Below, in pieces: positions 38,801 to 50,221 of a stretch of 64,000 nt of DNA. Position 1 is the stretch's first letter. Each line of letters opens with the position of its first letter. This stretch comes from Opisthocomus hoazin. Its lineage: Eukaryota; Chordata; Aves; Opisthocomiformes; Opisthocomidae. The translations under genes and the position numbers were made by a program. The stretch lies in assembly GCF_030867145.1 (NCBI RefSeq), contig NC_134443.1, positions 1,178,001 to 1,242,000 of the forward strand, written 5' to 3'. The notes under the pieces are model-generated. The model searched no databases, was not told the DNA's origin, and worked only from the letters and a program-made list of their open reading frames with translations.

Positions 38801-41800
38801 ATATATTTACCGTGTTTTGGGAAAAAAAACGCCACCCCAGACAACCCTGCCATGTCACGTAGGTCACCGATTTGGGGAGCTCTCAGAATAACCCAGGTAA
38901 ATGTTCCAAAGTGCTCTGCAGTCAACATTTCAGTGTAAGTTGTTCTCTCAGACACAGAGCGATTTAACAAAGCCCCTCCCTTACACAGCAGCTCCCAGGG
39001 AGAGGAGCGTCACAGAATTGATCCAACAGGCAAGTTCAAGTCATCCCAAGTTCAACCATAAGAAGTTAAGCACACCCCCAGCTAACGGCTGTGGGCCTGC
39101 ATCGGTTTATTTTATGATCATCTGCAGTGGTTTCATATTCTTAAAATGATGCTGCACACTGTTACAACAACTAAACACAGTCACAAGTCATTGACAGACA
39201 CCTGAAAAACAGAACTGGCAAACAAGTAAACAGCTGGGTTTGGAGGGCAACATGCAGGGACAGTGACAAAACACCCAGAGGCACAAGCTGCCTTCAGACC
39301 CAAGGCTTCTGAAGTCTCTCTCCATAGGTCTCTGGCTCAGAAGGAAATTTAGGAAAATATTTACTTTGAATACTGTAATTTTAAGCCAAATCTAACTCAA
39401 CGCTCAGATCACGCCAGCTCCTTTACTGTTTGAAATACGGTACGGTAGGTTATGAGTAACCAGCTCAGCAGGTGAGCTGTCTGCATCACCACGTGAGTAT
39501 CTGAGCAATTAGCAAGTCTGGTGCTTATCAGAAAAATCCCCTTTATGGGATTGCCGGAACTGCCGCACCAGCTGAATCCAGGCCAAAAGCAGCTCCAAGA
39601 CCTTTGACCGGTCACACAGCGCAGAGCTGCCTGCGCCCAGCGCTGTGGGCACCAACCCCGGGCCCCCCACGGCACTGCCGGCTGCAGAAGGGGCAGGCGC
39701 TCGGGGGCTTCGCTCTGCCAGCTCCGTCTCTGCCTCTACAAACTCCCCGCAGCAGCCGTGCCTCGCCCCGAATCTGACGCTGCCGGGCGTTCAGCTGTGC
39801 AAATAAAGGAGGTACCACTACGTAACACACCTTGCTGCACTCTATCTTGGATGCTGTTTTCACAAGCAAGGTGTTTATCTAGGAAATGCAGTTGCTGCAA
39901 TAGCAGGAGTTTGTCGTTTAACTAGAAGCCGCTGGTTACAAGGGATGTGGAGGGAAATACAGTCACAGCAGAGCTTTGCCTCAGCAACGCACGTTCATAT
40001 CATCCCCCTTTCTAAAAGGATTTTCCAGCGGCTGTTTTGTTCAGTTGTGAAAGTAAAGGGCTCTCCAAAGGCAAGGAAGAACCCTTCCGTGGGCTGCACT
40101 GAGCTCAGCCGGTGCCAAAGCTAGCAAAGCACCTGACACTGGGGAGCGGCTGCCCTACACAGAACGCAGCCCGAGCTGCCCCGCTCATCCATCTACGCTC
40201 AGGGCTAATACTAAGGAAAAAAAACAACTGACACATAATATTCTGAAGCGATATTTAGAGCCTCAACTCTACAAAGAGGTGAGGTGGCTTCATACATCTA
40301 CGCTCAGGGCTAATACTAAGGAAAAAAACCAACTGACACATAATATTCTGAAGCGATATTTAGAGCCTCAACTCTACAAAGAGGTGAGGTGGCTTCAGCC
40401 AAACCAGTGTGGTGGGAGGATACGTCTGATCAGCAGCAGTTGGGAAGGATCTGATCTTTATAGGCTTTTAACTGGGCTGTAACAGAACCTGCGTCTCTGC
40501 TGTCTTCGTCACAAAATGAATGACACCCTGCACACTGGCGAAAGGTTCCTCCTAAGTGAGCATCCACTTGGTCTCCAAGCTGATTCTGGCTTGCCTGAGA
40601 CAGGCAGCTTCGTGAGCGACAGCGGTCGAGATTAACTCCACAGAAAGCCAACAGCAAAAAGACCCTCAAAAACGCAGCACGGGCAGCGGCACGCAAGCCA
40701 GCGCTTCGCTGAGAAGGGAACGTTTAGGGCCGGAGACACAAAAGTGCACTGCTCTACCAGAAAGGAACCACAGCTGACGCAGACCTGCCTTTAACACAGG
40801 TCACGCGGCCCTCCTGGGGAAAGATAAGTTACTTCACACCCACGGCAGCATGACAGCTTATACAGATTCCACTGCCCTGCTGTCAAAGTGCTTGGATTCA
40901 AAAGGAATAGGAAGCAAATGGTTTCTTCCATTTTCCTCTCTATTCCTTCGGGCCTGCTGGCCACACTCCCATCCTGCGCAAGCCTACGGAGAGCAGTGTT
41001 AAGAAGCCAGGACACAGCCACACGTTACAAGCTACTTGGGGAACCAGTTGGTCACTTTGGCTCTGGTTATCTAGACATTACTGTACGTCTTGTCTCCGAA
41101 TATGCAGTTACACTGAACTAGGCCTCACCAGATTTACAGGACCCAATCCTACCGTGTCCGGATTGCCCTCCAGCAGCACGTTGATGGCTCTGTTCACATC
41201 TCCGTTGCAGTCGTGCAGAGCAATCACACACTCGTCCTGGTTCTTGCCCGTGATGTCGATCAGCTGTAGAGAAGACAACACCACAGTCAGCACGTTCCAA
41301 AGCAAGGTGGCACCAAAATCTCTGCGGAAGCAAGTTGAATCCCAAACCAGAAACCCTACAGAGAGATGTCAGGGTTTGGGAGTCTCCTCAGCTTAATCAC
41401 ACCCCCTCAAAGAGCAGCAACTGAGGTGGGAGGTTCCGAGTTAACCGTTGTTTCACCACAGCCCAATCTACAACCTCCTTTTCTCAGGATAACACTGCTC
41501 CCTGCTTTCTAGGGAACAAGCCAGTCCAAGGAAATTCAGGGAGCAGCCAGCCTCACCCCCCCCCCCCCCAGCATTCACGGTACTCTCGACATCGATCTTG
41601 CCTTCCCGTCAGGGTTCACCCTCACTTTCCACACTCACTTGTTTCACCTTCTCCTCAAAGTCAGCGTCGTTGTGGTCCGAAATCATCTGTGCAAGTCGAA
41701 TCTGTTCCGCAGTGGCCTAAAGAAATGGAATGCAGAGAGAGCGCGTGGTCAGAGCAGCGCATTTCTGACAAACCTTCCTCCACAGGCCGTACCGCTTCCC

Positions 41801-42399
41801 CAGGATCTCCGGAAAGGAATCAATACGAGGAGGAGGAGGCGCAAACAAGGGTCGGCAAGAGGAGAGCTTCAGAGAGATAGTCAGAAGGAAGAGGAGCGAG
41901 CAAGGGGAGTCTGGAAGAAAGGGGGGATACTGCTGGATGGCCTTGGGTGAGCGACAGTCACCTCAACCACGTCCACTTCGAGGCAGACCTTAGCCTCACC
42001 ACAACATCAAGACCACCACAGGCGGCTCCTCAGCCACTCACGTTGATTTAACGTGAACTGGGAATGGTCAGATGGAAGTAAAACCAAATCTCAGCCCCAG
42101 TTCCTGCTCGGAAGCACCGCTGCAGAAACCCCACTGTCAGCGGCCGCCCAATTAACCTGGCTCTGCAAGAAAGACCCTCCTCCTCTGCAGGAACACCCTG
42201 CGGCACGCGGGAAGTTCGTTAGGCCAAGGCCAGCCGTTAGCGCCGGGCCAGGCAGCAGTGCCAGGTCTCCACCTCCAAGCTAACTGGTTTCCATGGACGC
42301 TGCCCTTACCTGCGGCCGCTGCTTGTGCTGTGTCTGGCTCTGTGTCTGTGTCTGCTCCCAGTTCCCCCGGGCTCGGTTAGTGCCCACCGATGTCATCAT
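14887..42399 (-). CDS. UBAP2L: UBAP2L, ubiquitin-associated protein 2-like
   Basis: RNA-binding stress-granule protein. Coding exons in order: 42310-42399, 41639-41716, 41153-41263, 38320-38488, 37887-37982, 36698-36743, 36300-36412, 31067-31119, 29122-29207, 28487-28658, 27383-27584, 25859-26136, 25406-25578, 24480-24669, 23796-23850, 23168-23342, 22892-22964, 21764-21959, 21574-21662, 20815-20862, 19539-19620, 17867-18084, 17678-17783, 16425-16492, 15904-16101, 14887-14982. Total 3261 nt, 1086 residues plus stop (human 1087), with every phase consistent. The UBA domain is [18 protein letters not shown] and onward (exons 2-4). The RGG region ([29 protein letters not shown]) is in exons 4-6. 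A Ser/Thr/Gln-rich low-complexity middle follows, then the C-terminus [13 protein letters not shown]. The 5' UTR continues at 42400-42439 and splices to a first exon at about 46.0 kb. The gene is head-to-head with C1orf43. Confidence 0.97.
15421..15456 (-). CDS. UBAP2L: Candidate 36-nt cassette exon of UBAP2L
   Basis: Between the last two constitutive coding exons lies TTGCAG, then 36 nt, then GTAATG. The 36 nt are open in the phase of the flanking exons and encode [12 protein letters not shown]. Inclusion would add 12 residues between HLQQDGQ and SGSGQRSQ without changing the frame. The DNA around it is unusually AT-rich for this region (15400-15540), as often seen for conserved regulated exons. 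Use as an exon is inferred. Confidence 0.5.
19702..20243 (+). repeat. CR1 LINE 3' fragment
   Basis: ORF2 tail and 3' end, close in sequence to the copies at 4 kb and 47 kb, with a G-run of about 11 at 19929 and a terminal ATTCTGTG-like repeat. It is antisense in the UBAP2L intron between the exons at 20815 and 19539, about 80 bp from the latter. Confidence 0.92.
21990..22215 (-). repeat. Older, diverged CR1 3' fragment
   Basis: The segment from GAATCGTAGAATCATTAAGG through CCCACTGCCCTGGGCAGCCTGG to AATTTTTCCTAATATCCAATCT is a CR1 3' end of a different and more diverged subfamily than the others here. It is in the same orientation as UBAP2L, inside its intron. Confidence 0.8.
30390..30769 (+). 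repeat. CR1 LINE 3' fragment, moderately diverged
   Basis: Starts in TTTTCAGCCTGAAGAAAAGG and ends in two ATTCTGTG octamers. It differs from the common copies at many sites (AATAAATGCTTATAAGTATC), so it is older or of another subfamily. It is antisense in the UBAP2L intron between the exons at 31067 and 29122. Confidence 0.88.
31120..36299. other. UBAP2L intron of about 5.2 kb, no gene seen
   Basis: Less GC-rich than the rest of the window. A T/G-rich low-complexity stretch lies at about 32455-32530, with short A-runs at 34757 and 35552. I see no coding exon, known RNA gene or CR1 copy. Confidence 0.55.
37409..37851 (+). repeat. CR1 LINE 3' fragment
   Basis: ORF2 tail and 3' end, with the terminal octamer reduced to CTGGGATTCT. 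It is antisense in the UBAP2L intron next to the exon at 37887-37982; about 30 bp separate its 3' end from the 5' splice site of that exon. Confidence 0.9.
40190..40398. repeat. Tandem duplication, two copies of 105 bp
   Basis: CATCTACGCTCAGGGC and the 90 bp after it are repeated at a distance of exactly 105 bp, with one difference in an A-run. The near-identity points to a recent event. It lies in the UBAP2L intron between the exons at 41153 and 38320. Confidence 0.93.
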
Positions 42400-42439
42400 T
42401 TACAGTATATACAAATAACAGTATTTACAAGGTAGAACT

Positions 42440-45400
42440 CTGTGGTGGGTCAGGGGAGAAGAGAGAACAGACCGTTAGAAACTGAAAACAACAGGCAGCA
42501 CCAAGACTGAACGACTGCGTGGGCGAGGCAGCCAGCGCAGCCCTCGCGGGCCCCGACCCTCCCTGCGGCCTCCCCAAAAGCCACGGCGGGGGGCCTGCCG
42601 TTTCCACGTGACCCCAAGACAAAAAAAGGCCGCTTGGGCTTCCCGAGGTTTCTCCACCACTACGGCGGCGGTGTGCTCCGAATGAAACCTCACCTGCATC
42701 CAGGTGGGAGCGATCGGGGCCCAGGAGCAGAAGTACTTGGGGTAAAGGGTTTAACGACACACTGCGAAGACGCAAGCGTGTGAGCGGCCATGGATTCGCC
42801 ATGACCGGGGCCGCAGGAGGCGGAACGCTTGGAAAAAAGCTCCGAAGCCATTTCACTTTTTGAGAGCAGAACATCTCAGAGCTTCAGACACATCAGATAC
42901 TTCCCCTTCTCCTTTCTTGCCTTCAAAGCAGGGCAGAGGAAGCAAAACTCTCCAGTAGTAAGTAGTACTACAGGGTTGTGGGATATTGTTTACAAAAAAG
43001 AAAATACCACTGCCCATTTTTGCTTGCTTCAATTATTCCCCAGAACTGGAAGTATTAACTTTTCTTCTACCGAGTACTCTAGGTCAAGAAACTACGAAAA
43101 AAGTGAGCTAGATGGCAACGAGGAATAACTTTAGGTAACTGCCTGAGGCAAAAAATCACGGTGAGAGTCCAGGCCCCGGAGCATCCAAAGCAAGCAGAGT
43201 TTTATAACCTCACACCGGGCTTCGGGGGAAGAGCCCAACCCGGAAGGCTGGAACAGGACCAGCACCGAGCGGTTTCGCCCTGCCCATCGTCCCCCAGGCA
43301 GAAGGGACGCCAGGCACATCCCATAGCCCTCGGCAGGACGCGGTACTTCCAAGCCCCCCCGAAATCTCCGCAATCGCAAACTTCACGTTTTCAGATTTCG
43401 TTAATAAGACTGCAACGCCTTCCTCCAACGCAGCAGGGTCTGCTCCCGCTGCTGCCGGCAGATGCTTGGGACAGAGGAAGGAGCCACAGACAGAGCACAA
43501 GAGCGGGGAGGAAACCCAAGCGAGAAAATCCGCCCTGCGGGGTATGATCTGCAACGCTGCTTGCGAACACCGACGCGGCAGCGCAGAGCAAGACCCGGTG
43601 TGCAAAGCGGGGAGAGCTCAGAAGCAGCGCTAGCAAACAGCCCTGGAGGAACTGGGGAGCCTCTCGCCAAAGTCCGGGAGCGGAGCACTCGACCAGGCTG
43701 AGAGGCCTTTCCCCGAGAGCGCGGAGACCCTACCGGCACCTCCGCGCCGTGGCTCAACGCACAGCCACCGCTCCCACCGGCCTGCGTTTGTAGGCAAGGT
43801 TTCGGCGACGACTGCTCCCGCAGCTTCCCACAAAACCTCAAAAGTTCGCCCTCGGGGCCACCCGTGCCTCGCAGCAACCTAAACCCCCAGCTTTCCAGCT
43901 ACACAGCGCCAAGGTTTCTTCTCGGGAAGCGATCCGCGCTACCTGTGCGGTCACCGGGAGCCCCCGCGGTGCGTGGGACACCCAGCAGAGCTACGGAATC
44001 GCACCAAGCCTGGGCTTCACCCAAGGCTGAGCAGACAAAGCCTCCGGGGCTGCGCAGCCGGCCCTCCCACGCTCCACGCAGGCTTCCTCCCCACGGTATT
44101 TATTTTTCGCCCTCCACCGCTACGTCTCTTCCAGTTCTAAGTGTTTTCACGCACAAACAAGTTGTCATATTAAACCAATCTGGCAGCAGAACCGCAGGCC
44201 CAGAGGGAAGCAATCCTGCGCGTCTGCAGTAACTTAATCTGCAATTTCAATGGGACACAGTTCCAGCAGCCCGCTGCCCCGAACCTTTGTGCGGCGGCTG
44301 GGCATTGTTCAACAGCTGCCACGCTCCGCTCTGCCCAGCTGCATTTCTGCCACCGTTAAATCACCATTATTTTTTAACATGCAAAAAAAAAAAAAACCAC
44401 AGAAGAAAAACATCTTATTACAGCAATACTAGGCAGGCCCCGAGCCTGGCGGGTGAGCGGGCATCCCCCCGCGCTGCGCTGAGGGAAGGGGAATCAGCTG
44501 CCGACAATTTATTCCTCAACCGTGTAACTTCAGCACGGCTCACGGTCAACGTTTAACTTCAAACCTGCGTTCTCCCGACGCGTGAACCGGCCCCGCACAG
44601 CAGCGGTGATAACATGAGTTCACCAGCTCCAAGCAGTCTTCACCAAAAGTGTTCTGCCTTTTGTTTTTCAAGAACAAACCCATACATATTCACCAAGAGG
44701 GATGTAATAAAAAAGGGCAACTCCAGCCAAAGCAAATTGTGGCTGACCCCCACCACAGCAACAGCGTTCAACCAGCCCAGCGCTCACGTTCCAAGACAAC
44801 GGGAAAGCGATGCATTCGTGCGGGATTTAGGGAAAACAAGAAGCTTCGCAGCTACAGGTGACAACACCTTTTCTTCAAAGAGGCTGCAAGTAAACGCGAC
44901 GCGCTTCGCCATTCGCCCTTTTCAGCCTAGACCGCGACTCGCCGTCCACGGCTAGAGAGGAGAGAGCTCGGCCACACCAAACGTGAAGTGCGGAGTCTCC
45001 GGAAAAAGAGGTGATACAGAAATGTGATGAACTGTTCATTTTATTAGAGATTTCAGGGAAGTTACAGTTTTAGAAGCAGGGTCTGCCGGTCACACCCGCT
45101 ATCCCCGGCTGTGCCAGACCCGTCGGCTGATGCTGGGCGAGTCCCGGCACATCCCAGCCTCAGTTTCCCTTATCTGTTAATACAGAAGATTGATATTTCC
45201 ACCCCTCCTCGGACAAAGCTTCGTCAACCCCGTGTGAAAGGATCCGCAGCTCCAAAGGAAAAGGACCAGAGAGGGCAAAGAATTCGGAAAGTTTTTCCTA
45301 GAGGGTGGGGCAGAGCCAGGACCCGCAGGAGCCCGACGCAGGCCGCTGCTTTATCGCCGTCACGGAGTTTTCCTCCGGTGCCAACCAAGCGCGGCTGCGA

Positions 45401-46007
45401 ACCGATTAATGCCCGTGGGTGCCGAGGACGGGATTTCGGGGGCGATGCCCCCCACCCCCCACCGGATGGGCCTCCGGACCCACCCCCCCGGCTCACCGGG
45501 TAGACTGGGCAGCCGGTGCCGCCCCGCACAGCACGGAGCCGAGCGCCGCGCCCGGGGCAGGCGCCCGCGGGACCGGCAAACCGGCATCGCCCGGCAACCG
45601 CGCGCAGGCCGCGGTGTGGCCGGCCCCGCGCCGCCGGTAACGACCCCCGGGCCGCCGCCGAGGAGCCCCGAGGGACCGGCGGCAGAGGGCCGGCGCGGCC
45701 CCCATTGTTACCGCCGCCGGCGGCGGGGCCCGGGAGCGCGGCAGGGCCGGAGCCGCCCGGTACCGCGGCCCAGCAGGCCCGGCCCGCGGCACACAATGGG
45801 GTCAGGCCGTCGGCGGGGGCCGGCGGGGGCCGGGCGGGAGCCCCCGCGGCGGCGCGGCCTGAGGCCGGGCCCCGCACCCGGGAGGCGGGCGAGCGCGGGC
45901 CGCTTCCGCCCTCATGGCCGCGGCCGCCATTCCAACACCCCCTCCCCCCCCCCCCCCCCCCCCGCTCCAACCCCCGCTCCGCCCGCCTCCAGCCCGCCCG
46001 CCCTCAC
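42440..46007. other. UBAP2L 5' UTR intron, no gene seen
   Basis: The 3' acceptor is CCACAG just before AGTTCTACC (42439 on minus); the donor is GTGAGG at 46002-46007. Inside I see no coding exon and no CR1. CpG density rises from about 45.2 kb toward the promoter. A C-run of about 17-20 lies near 45945-45963. Confidence 0.6.
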
Positions 46008-46500
46008 CTGCGGCGGCCGCGCTCTACGCCAGCCCCCGGCTGCGGCCCGGCCCACTAGGCCGCACGGGGCCCGGCGGCCGCCCCCGGAGCGGCGGAGCCG
46101 GGCGGGCGGCGGCGGGGCCTGGCGGGCTGAGGGGCGCGCGGCGGCGGTGGCGGAGGGAGGCGGGAGGGGGGGAGAGGGCGGGATTTAAAGGGGCCGCGCG
46201 CAGTTACCGGAGCCGCCGCCGCCTCCGCGCAGCCAACTTTACCTGGGTCTCACCACACTGACAACTACCAGCGGCGCCCGCCCCCATCACGTGACGAGGG
46301 CGCGGGGGCGTGGCCATCCCGGCTTCACCCACGTGACGCGCGGGAGGCGGGAGAGTGGGGGGCGCTTTCCTGGCGGCACACGCGTGTGACGCGGCGCGCC
46401 TCCTCACGTGAGAGCGGCGCCTCGCCGGTGTCACGTGGTAGGGGCGCGGGGCGGCTTCGGGCGGCCGCCATGTTGTGCGGCCCCGGGCCGGGCCGGGGAT
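46008..46500. promoter_or_regulatory. Bidirectional CpG-island promoter of UBAP2L and C1orf43 with four CACGTG boxes
   Basis: CACGTG occurs at 46288, 46330, 46405 and 46432; the contexts TCACGTGAC (first) and TCACGTGA (third) fit MITF/TFE-type sites as well as USF/MYC. No TATA box is seen. Two possible UBAP2L first-exon donors are visible on minus: GCAG|GTGAGG ending an exon at 46008, and CCAG|GTAAAG ending one at 46243. C1orf43 starts at 46499 on plus. Shared control of both genes is inferred from the head-to-head layout. Confidence 0.75.
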
Positions 46501-46550
46501 GGCGGGGGCCGGTAGCAACTGGCTCTCCGGGGTCAACGTGGTGCTGGTGA
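46470..46550 (+). other. Upstream ORF overlapping the C1orf43 start
   Basis: An ATG in a strong context (GCCGCCATGT) 29 bp before the C1orf43 start opens a 26-codon frame that ends at TGA inside C1orf43 exon 1. If the mRNA begins upstream of 46470, this ATG would be met first and could lower translation of the main frame. Confidence 0.55.
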
Positions 46551-49500
46551 TGGCCTACGGCAGCCTGGTGAGCCCGGGGGCTCGGGGACGGGCCCGCGCG
46601 TCCGGGGGGACGAGCCCGGGGTGTGCGGGGAGCCCCCCTGGGGCCTATCCCGGGGTGTCCGTGGGGGCGGGCCCGGGGTCTCCGTGGGGCCCCTGTGACG
46701 CCGGGCTTGGGGTGTCCGTGGGCCCCCCCTGGGGCCTATCCCGGGGTGTCCGTGGGCCCCTGTGGGGCCAGGCCTGGGGCGTCCATGAGGCGCATCCCGC
46801 AGTGTCCGTGCGTCTCGGCTTGCGATGTCCATGGGGCCTCCACAAAGCTGGGTCTGAGGTGCCGGTAAAGCTCCGGTGTGCTCCCCAGTTGAAGAAAGAT
46901 GAGGAGCTACTGGAGAGAGCCCAGCGCAGGGCTACGAGGATGAGGAGGGCACTGGAGCATCTCTCCTCGGAGGAGAGGCTGAGGGAGCTGGGCTTGTTCA
47001 GCCTGGAGAAGAGAAGGCTGAGAAGGGACCTTAGAAATGCCGATCAATATCTGCAGGGGGGGGTCAGGAGGACGGGGCCAGGCTCTTTCCAGTGGTGCCC
47101 AGCGACAGGACAAGGGGCAACGGGCACAAACTGGAGCAGAGGAAGCTCCAGCTGAACCCGGGGAAGAACTTCTTCCCTCTGAGGGTGCCGGAGCCCTGGC
47201 CCAGGCTGCCCAGAGGGTTGGGGAGTCTCCTTCTCTGGAGATATTCCAGCCCCCCTGGCCGCGGTGCTGTGCAGCCTGCTCTGGGTGACCCTGCTTGGGC
47301 AGGGGGTTGGGCTGGGGGATCCCCGGAGGGCCCTCCCAACCCCAAACATTCTGTGATTCTGAGACATGTCCCAGGGAGCCCGTGGGGCCGGACCAGGGAG
47401 CCCGTTGGGTCCTGGCATCTGTGGGGCAGGGAGAGGATGTGAGCAGGAGCCTCTGTGGAGGCTGGGCTGACCGTGGGGCTGGGCCCGGGCTGGGCATGAG
47501 ACCCCCGGGGTGCCCCCCGGCGCGCCTGACGCCCGTCCTCCCCGTGGCATCCCCAGGTCTTCGTGCTGCTGTTCATCTTCGTGAAACGCCAGATCATGCG
47601 CTTCGCCATGAAGTCCCGCCGCGGCCCCCACGTGCCCGTCGGACAGCACGCGCCCAAGGTGGGTGCACGTGGCCCCGCCGCGGGGACGTGCTCGTGCCCT
47701 CCCTCCCCGTGGACCCATCCATGCCCGAAGGGGCTGGCGGGATCTGCTTCAAAATCGGGCGTTTCCAGGAGCTGCCGCATCGGTGTGGTGATGGGCAGCT
47801 GGAGAGGGAGCGGGTTTGTTTCAGAGGCCCCCCAGGAGTTGGCTGTTACCGTCCTCGTGACACCACGAAGAAAGCAAGTGCTCTGTAAATGTCTTATTTT
47901 TGTTTGTTTTTTTCCCTGCCACTGTGCAGGATTTAAAGGAAGAAATCGATATCCGGCTCTCGAGGGTGCAAGACATCAAGTACGAGCCCCGGCTGTTAGC
48001 CGAGGACGACAGCCGGCTGCTGCAGCTGGAGACACAAGGTACCCTCTCTCACCGTGTGTCGGTCGGAGCCCACCAGAGATGCTGCCCAGCGCCGGTCCCA
48101 CTGCAGCAGTCGCTGCCCCGGGGCTGAGCTGTGCCGCTGGCCTCTCTTGTTGGCCGTCGTGTTTGGCGAGCCGACACGAGACGGTGTCTCTGCGCTCTGC
48201 TCCCGTCCGCTTTCCCCATCTCCCTCCCGCCGCCAAGTTTTGCGGAGCTTTCAGTTTGGGGTTTTCTCTTTGCCAGGCTGCTATAACTACCTGTACAGGA
48301 TGAAGGCGCTGGATGCGATCAGAACATCTGGTAAGGGAGCTCAGGGCAGGAGTGGGAGGGGAAGGGTGGAACGACACCTTGTGTGGAGGAAATAGGGCTG
48401 CGGCGTGTCGGCCAGCAGCCTCGTGATAAGGCTCCCGGTCCTCATTTGGGAATAACAGTCACTGATCCCGCCCGGCGGGGCGGCCCGAGGGTCCGCGTGT
48501 CGGGAGCAGTCAGCAAACGGAGGCGGCAGATGCGGTGGGAAGCTGAATTATCCGCTAACTTCCAGATGGGTAAACTTCCCACGCGAGCGTTCTGACCCAC
48601 GCGTCAGCTGGTGGTGTTGCACCTTTTTATTTTCCAGAAATCCCGTTTCACGCAGAGGGCCGGTACCCAAAGTCTTTAATAGGGAAGAACTTCTGTGCCT
48701 ACCTGCTGGAGCTGCGAAATTCCAGCGCCTCCTTCAAAGGCATCCGCAAAGCCTTGATCGACACCTTGCTGGATGGGTACGAGAGTGCCCGCTACGGCAC
48801 TGGGGTAAGCGCCGGCGCTGCATCGCGGCGGGGCCGTTCCTGCGCTCTGGTCTGACCGCTGCGCTGAGGTTTTCCCTCCTTTTATGTTTTTTTTTTTTTT
48901 TTGGACTGAGGGTTTTCCACTGTCTTTTCTGTTTGTGTCCAGGTGTTTGGGAAGCCGGAATATCTGAAGTACCAGGATGCTTTGAATGAGCTGGCGAACA
49001 TGTGAGTGTTGCTGCCTGGGTGCATAGCTGGGGTGTGGTGGTGGCTTCTTGGGCCCCAGCAGCCTGGTGTGAAGGTGTAGAGACAGGTTTTGGGGCAAAA
49101 CCCAGCCTCTGAGACACGGGCTGGTCACGCCTGTCCATCCTTCAGGGTTTACTTACTCCTTGCACCTGTCTGTTACAGAATCCCAGCATGGTGGGGGTTG
49201 GGAGGGCCCTCTGGGGATCCCCCACCCAACCCCCTGCCCAAGCAGGGTCACCCAGAGCAGGCTGCACAGCACCACGGCCAGGGGGGCTGGAATATCTCCA
49301 GAGAAGGAGACTCCACAGCCTCCTTGGGCAGCCTGGGCCAGGGCTCTGTCACCCTCCAAGGGAAGAAGTTCTTCCTCGGGTTCAGCTGGAGCTTCCTCTG
49401 CTCCAGTTTGTGCCCGTTGCCCCTTGTCCTGTCTCTGGGCACCAATGGAAAGAGTCTGGCCCCGTCCTCCTGACCCCCCCCTGCAGATATTGATCGGCAT

Positions 49501-50221
49501 TTCTAAGGTCCCCTCGCAGCCTTCTCTTCTCCAGGCTGAACAAGCCCAGCTCCCTCAACCTCTCCTCGTAGCAGAGATGCTCCAGTCCCCTCCTCATCCT
49601 CGCAGCCCTGCGCTGGGCTCTCTCCAGTAGCTCCTCATCTTTCTTGAACTGGGGAGCCCAGCACTGGACCCAGCACTGCAGATGGGGCCTCCCCAGGGCA
49701 GAGCAGAGGGGGAGGAGAACCTCTCTCGACCTGCTGGCCATGCTCCTCCTAACGCACCCCAGGATGTTGATGGGTTTTGGGGTCTGTTCCTTGGTCACAG
49801 TCCGCGTTCCTGCCTGCGCTGGCCGCTCTGAGCCAGGGACCTTGCGTGAGCTCCAGGCCTGGCCCCCGCAGAAGCGCCAGCCTTGGTTTTCAAACCCGCG
49901 GCGAGCGCCGTGGTCCTGAGGACACATATGCCTCGTTGCCGACAGCCGGCCGCGCTGGCCGAGTGGCTCCTCCAGGGAGGGCGGCAGCTGTGACCGTGCC
50001 TCTCCTCTCCTCTTCCCTGCAGGACCAAGGCGCGGGGAGGCAGCAGCCAGCGGCAGCACCAGTCGGCAGCGAAGGACCTCACCCTGTCCCCTGAAGTCTC
50101 CAACCCCGCCACCATCCAGGTCACCTACCTGCCTTCCAGCCAGAAGAGCAAACGTGCCAAACACTTCCTGGAGCTGAAGAGCTTCAAGGACAACTACAAC
50201 ACGCTGGAGAGCACCCTGTGA
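46499..50221 (+). CDS. C1orf43: C1orf43 homologue (NICE-3), membrane protein linked to phagocytosis
   Basis: Coding exons: 46499-46567, 47557-47658, 47930-48038, 48277-48330, 48638-48804, 48943-49001, 50023-50221. Total 759 nt, 252 residues plus stop (human 253), all phases consistent. A single N-terminal membrane segment ([24 protein letters not shown]) is followed by a basic stretch [15 protein letters not shown]. The most conserved parts are [53 protein letters not shown] and the C-terminus [14 protein letters not shown]. The human protein is reported as a regulator of phagocytosis; the mechanism is not clear from sequence. The start is chosen by homology ([11 protein letters not shown] against human MASGSNWLSG). 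A CR1 lies in intron 1 and another in intron 6. Confidence 0.97.
46600..46860. repeat. Degenerate GC-rich tandem repeat in C1orf43 intron 1
   Basis: Imperfect copies of GGGGCCTATCCCGGGGTGTC and of CCGTGGG-containing segments follow each other just after C1orf43 exon 1. The period is irregular. Confidence 0.6.
46879..47363 (+). repeat. CR1 LINE 3' fragment
   Basis: ORF2 tail from CTCCCCAGTTGAAGAAAGAT to a terminal ATTCTGTGATTCTGAG, very similar to the copies at 37.4 and 49.2 kb, so likely a young subfamily. It lies in the sense orientation in C1orf43 intron 1. Confidence 0.93.
49175..49800 (-). repeat. CR1 LINE 3' fragment
   Basis: Reverse-strand copy starting at its 3' end (ACAGAATCCCAGCATGG) and running into ORF2. 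The last part (GGCCATGCTCCTCCTAACGC) extends further 5' than most other copies here. Antisense in C1orf43 intron 6. Confidence 0.92.

Noticed and set aside
45036-45046. TTTTATTAGAG as a minus-strand poly(A) signal
   Set aside because: It lies in the UBAP2L 5' UTR intron with no upstream exon that could use it.
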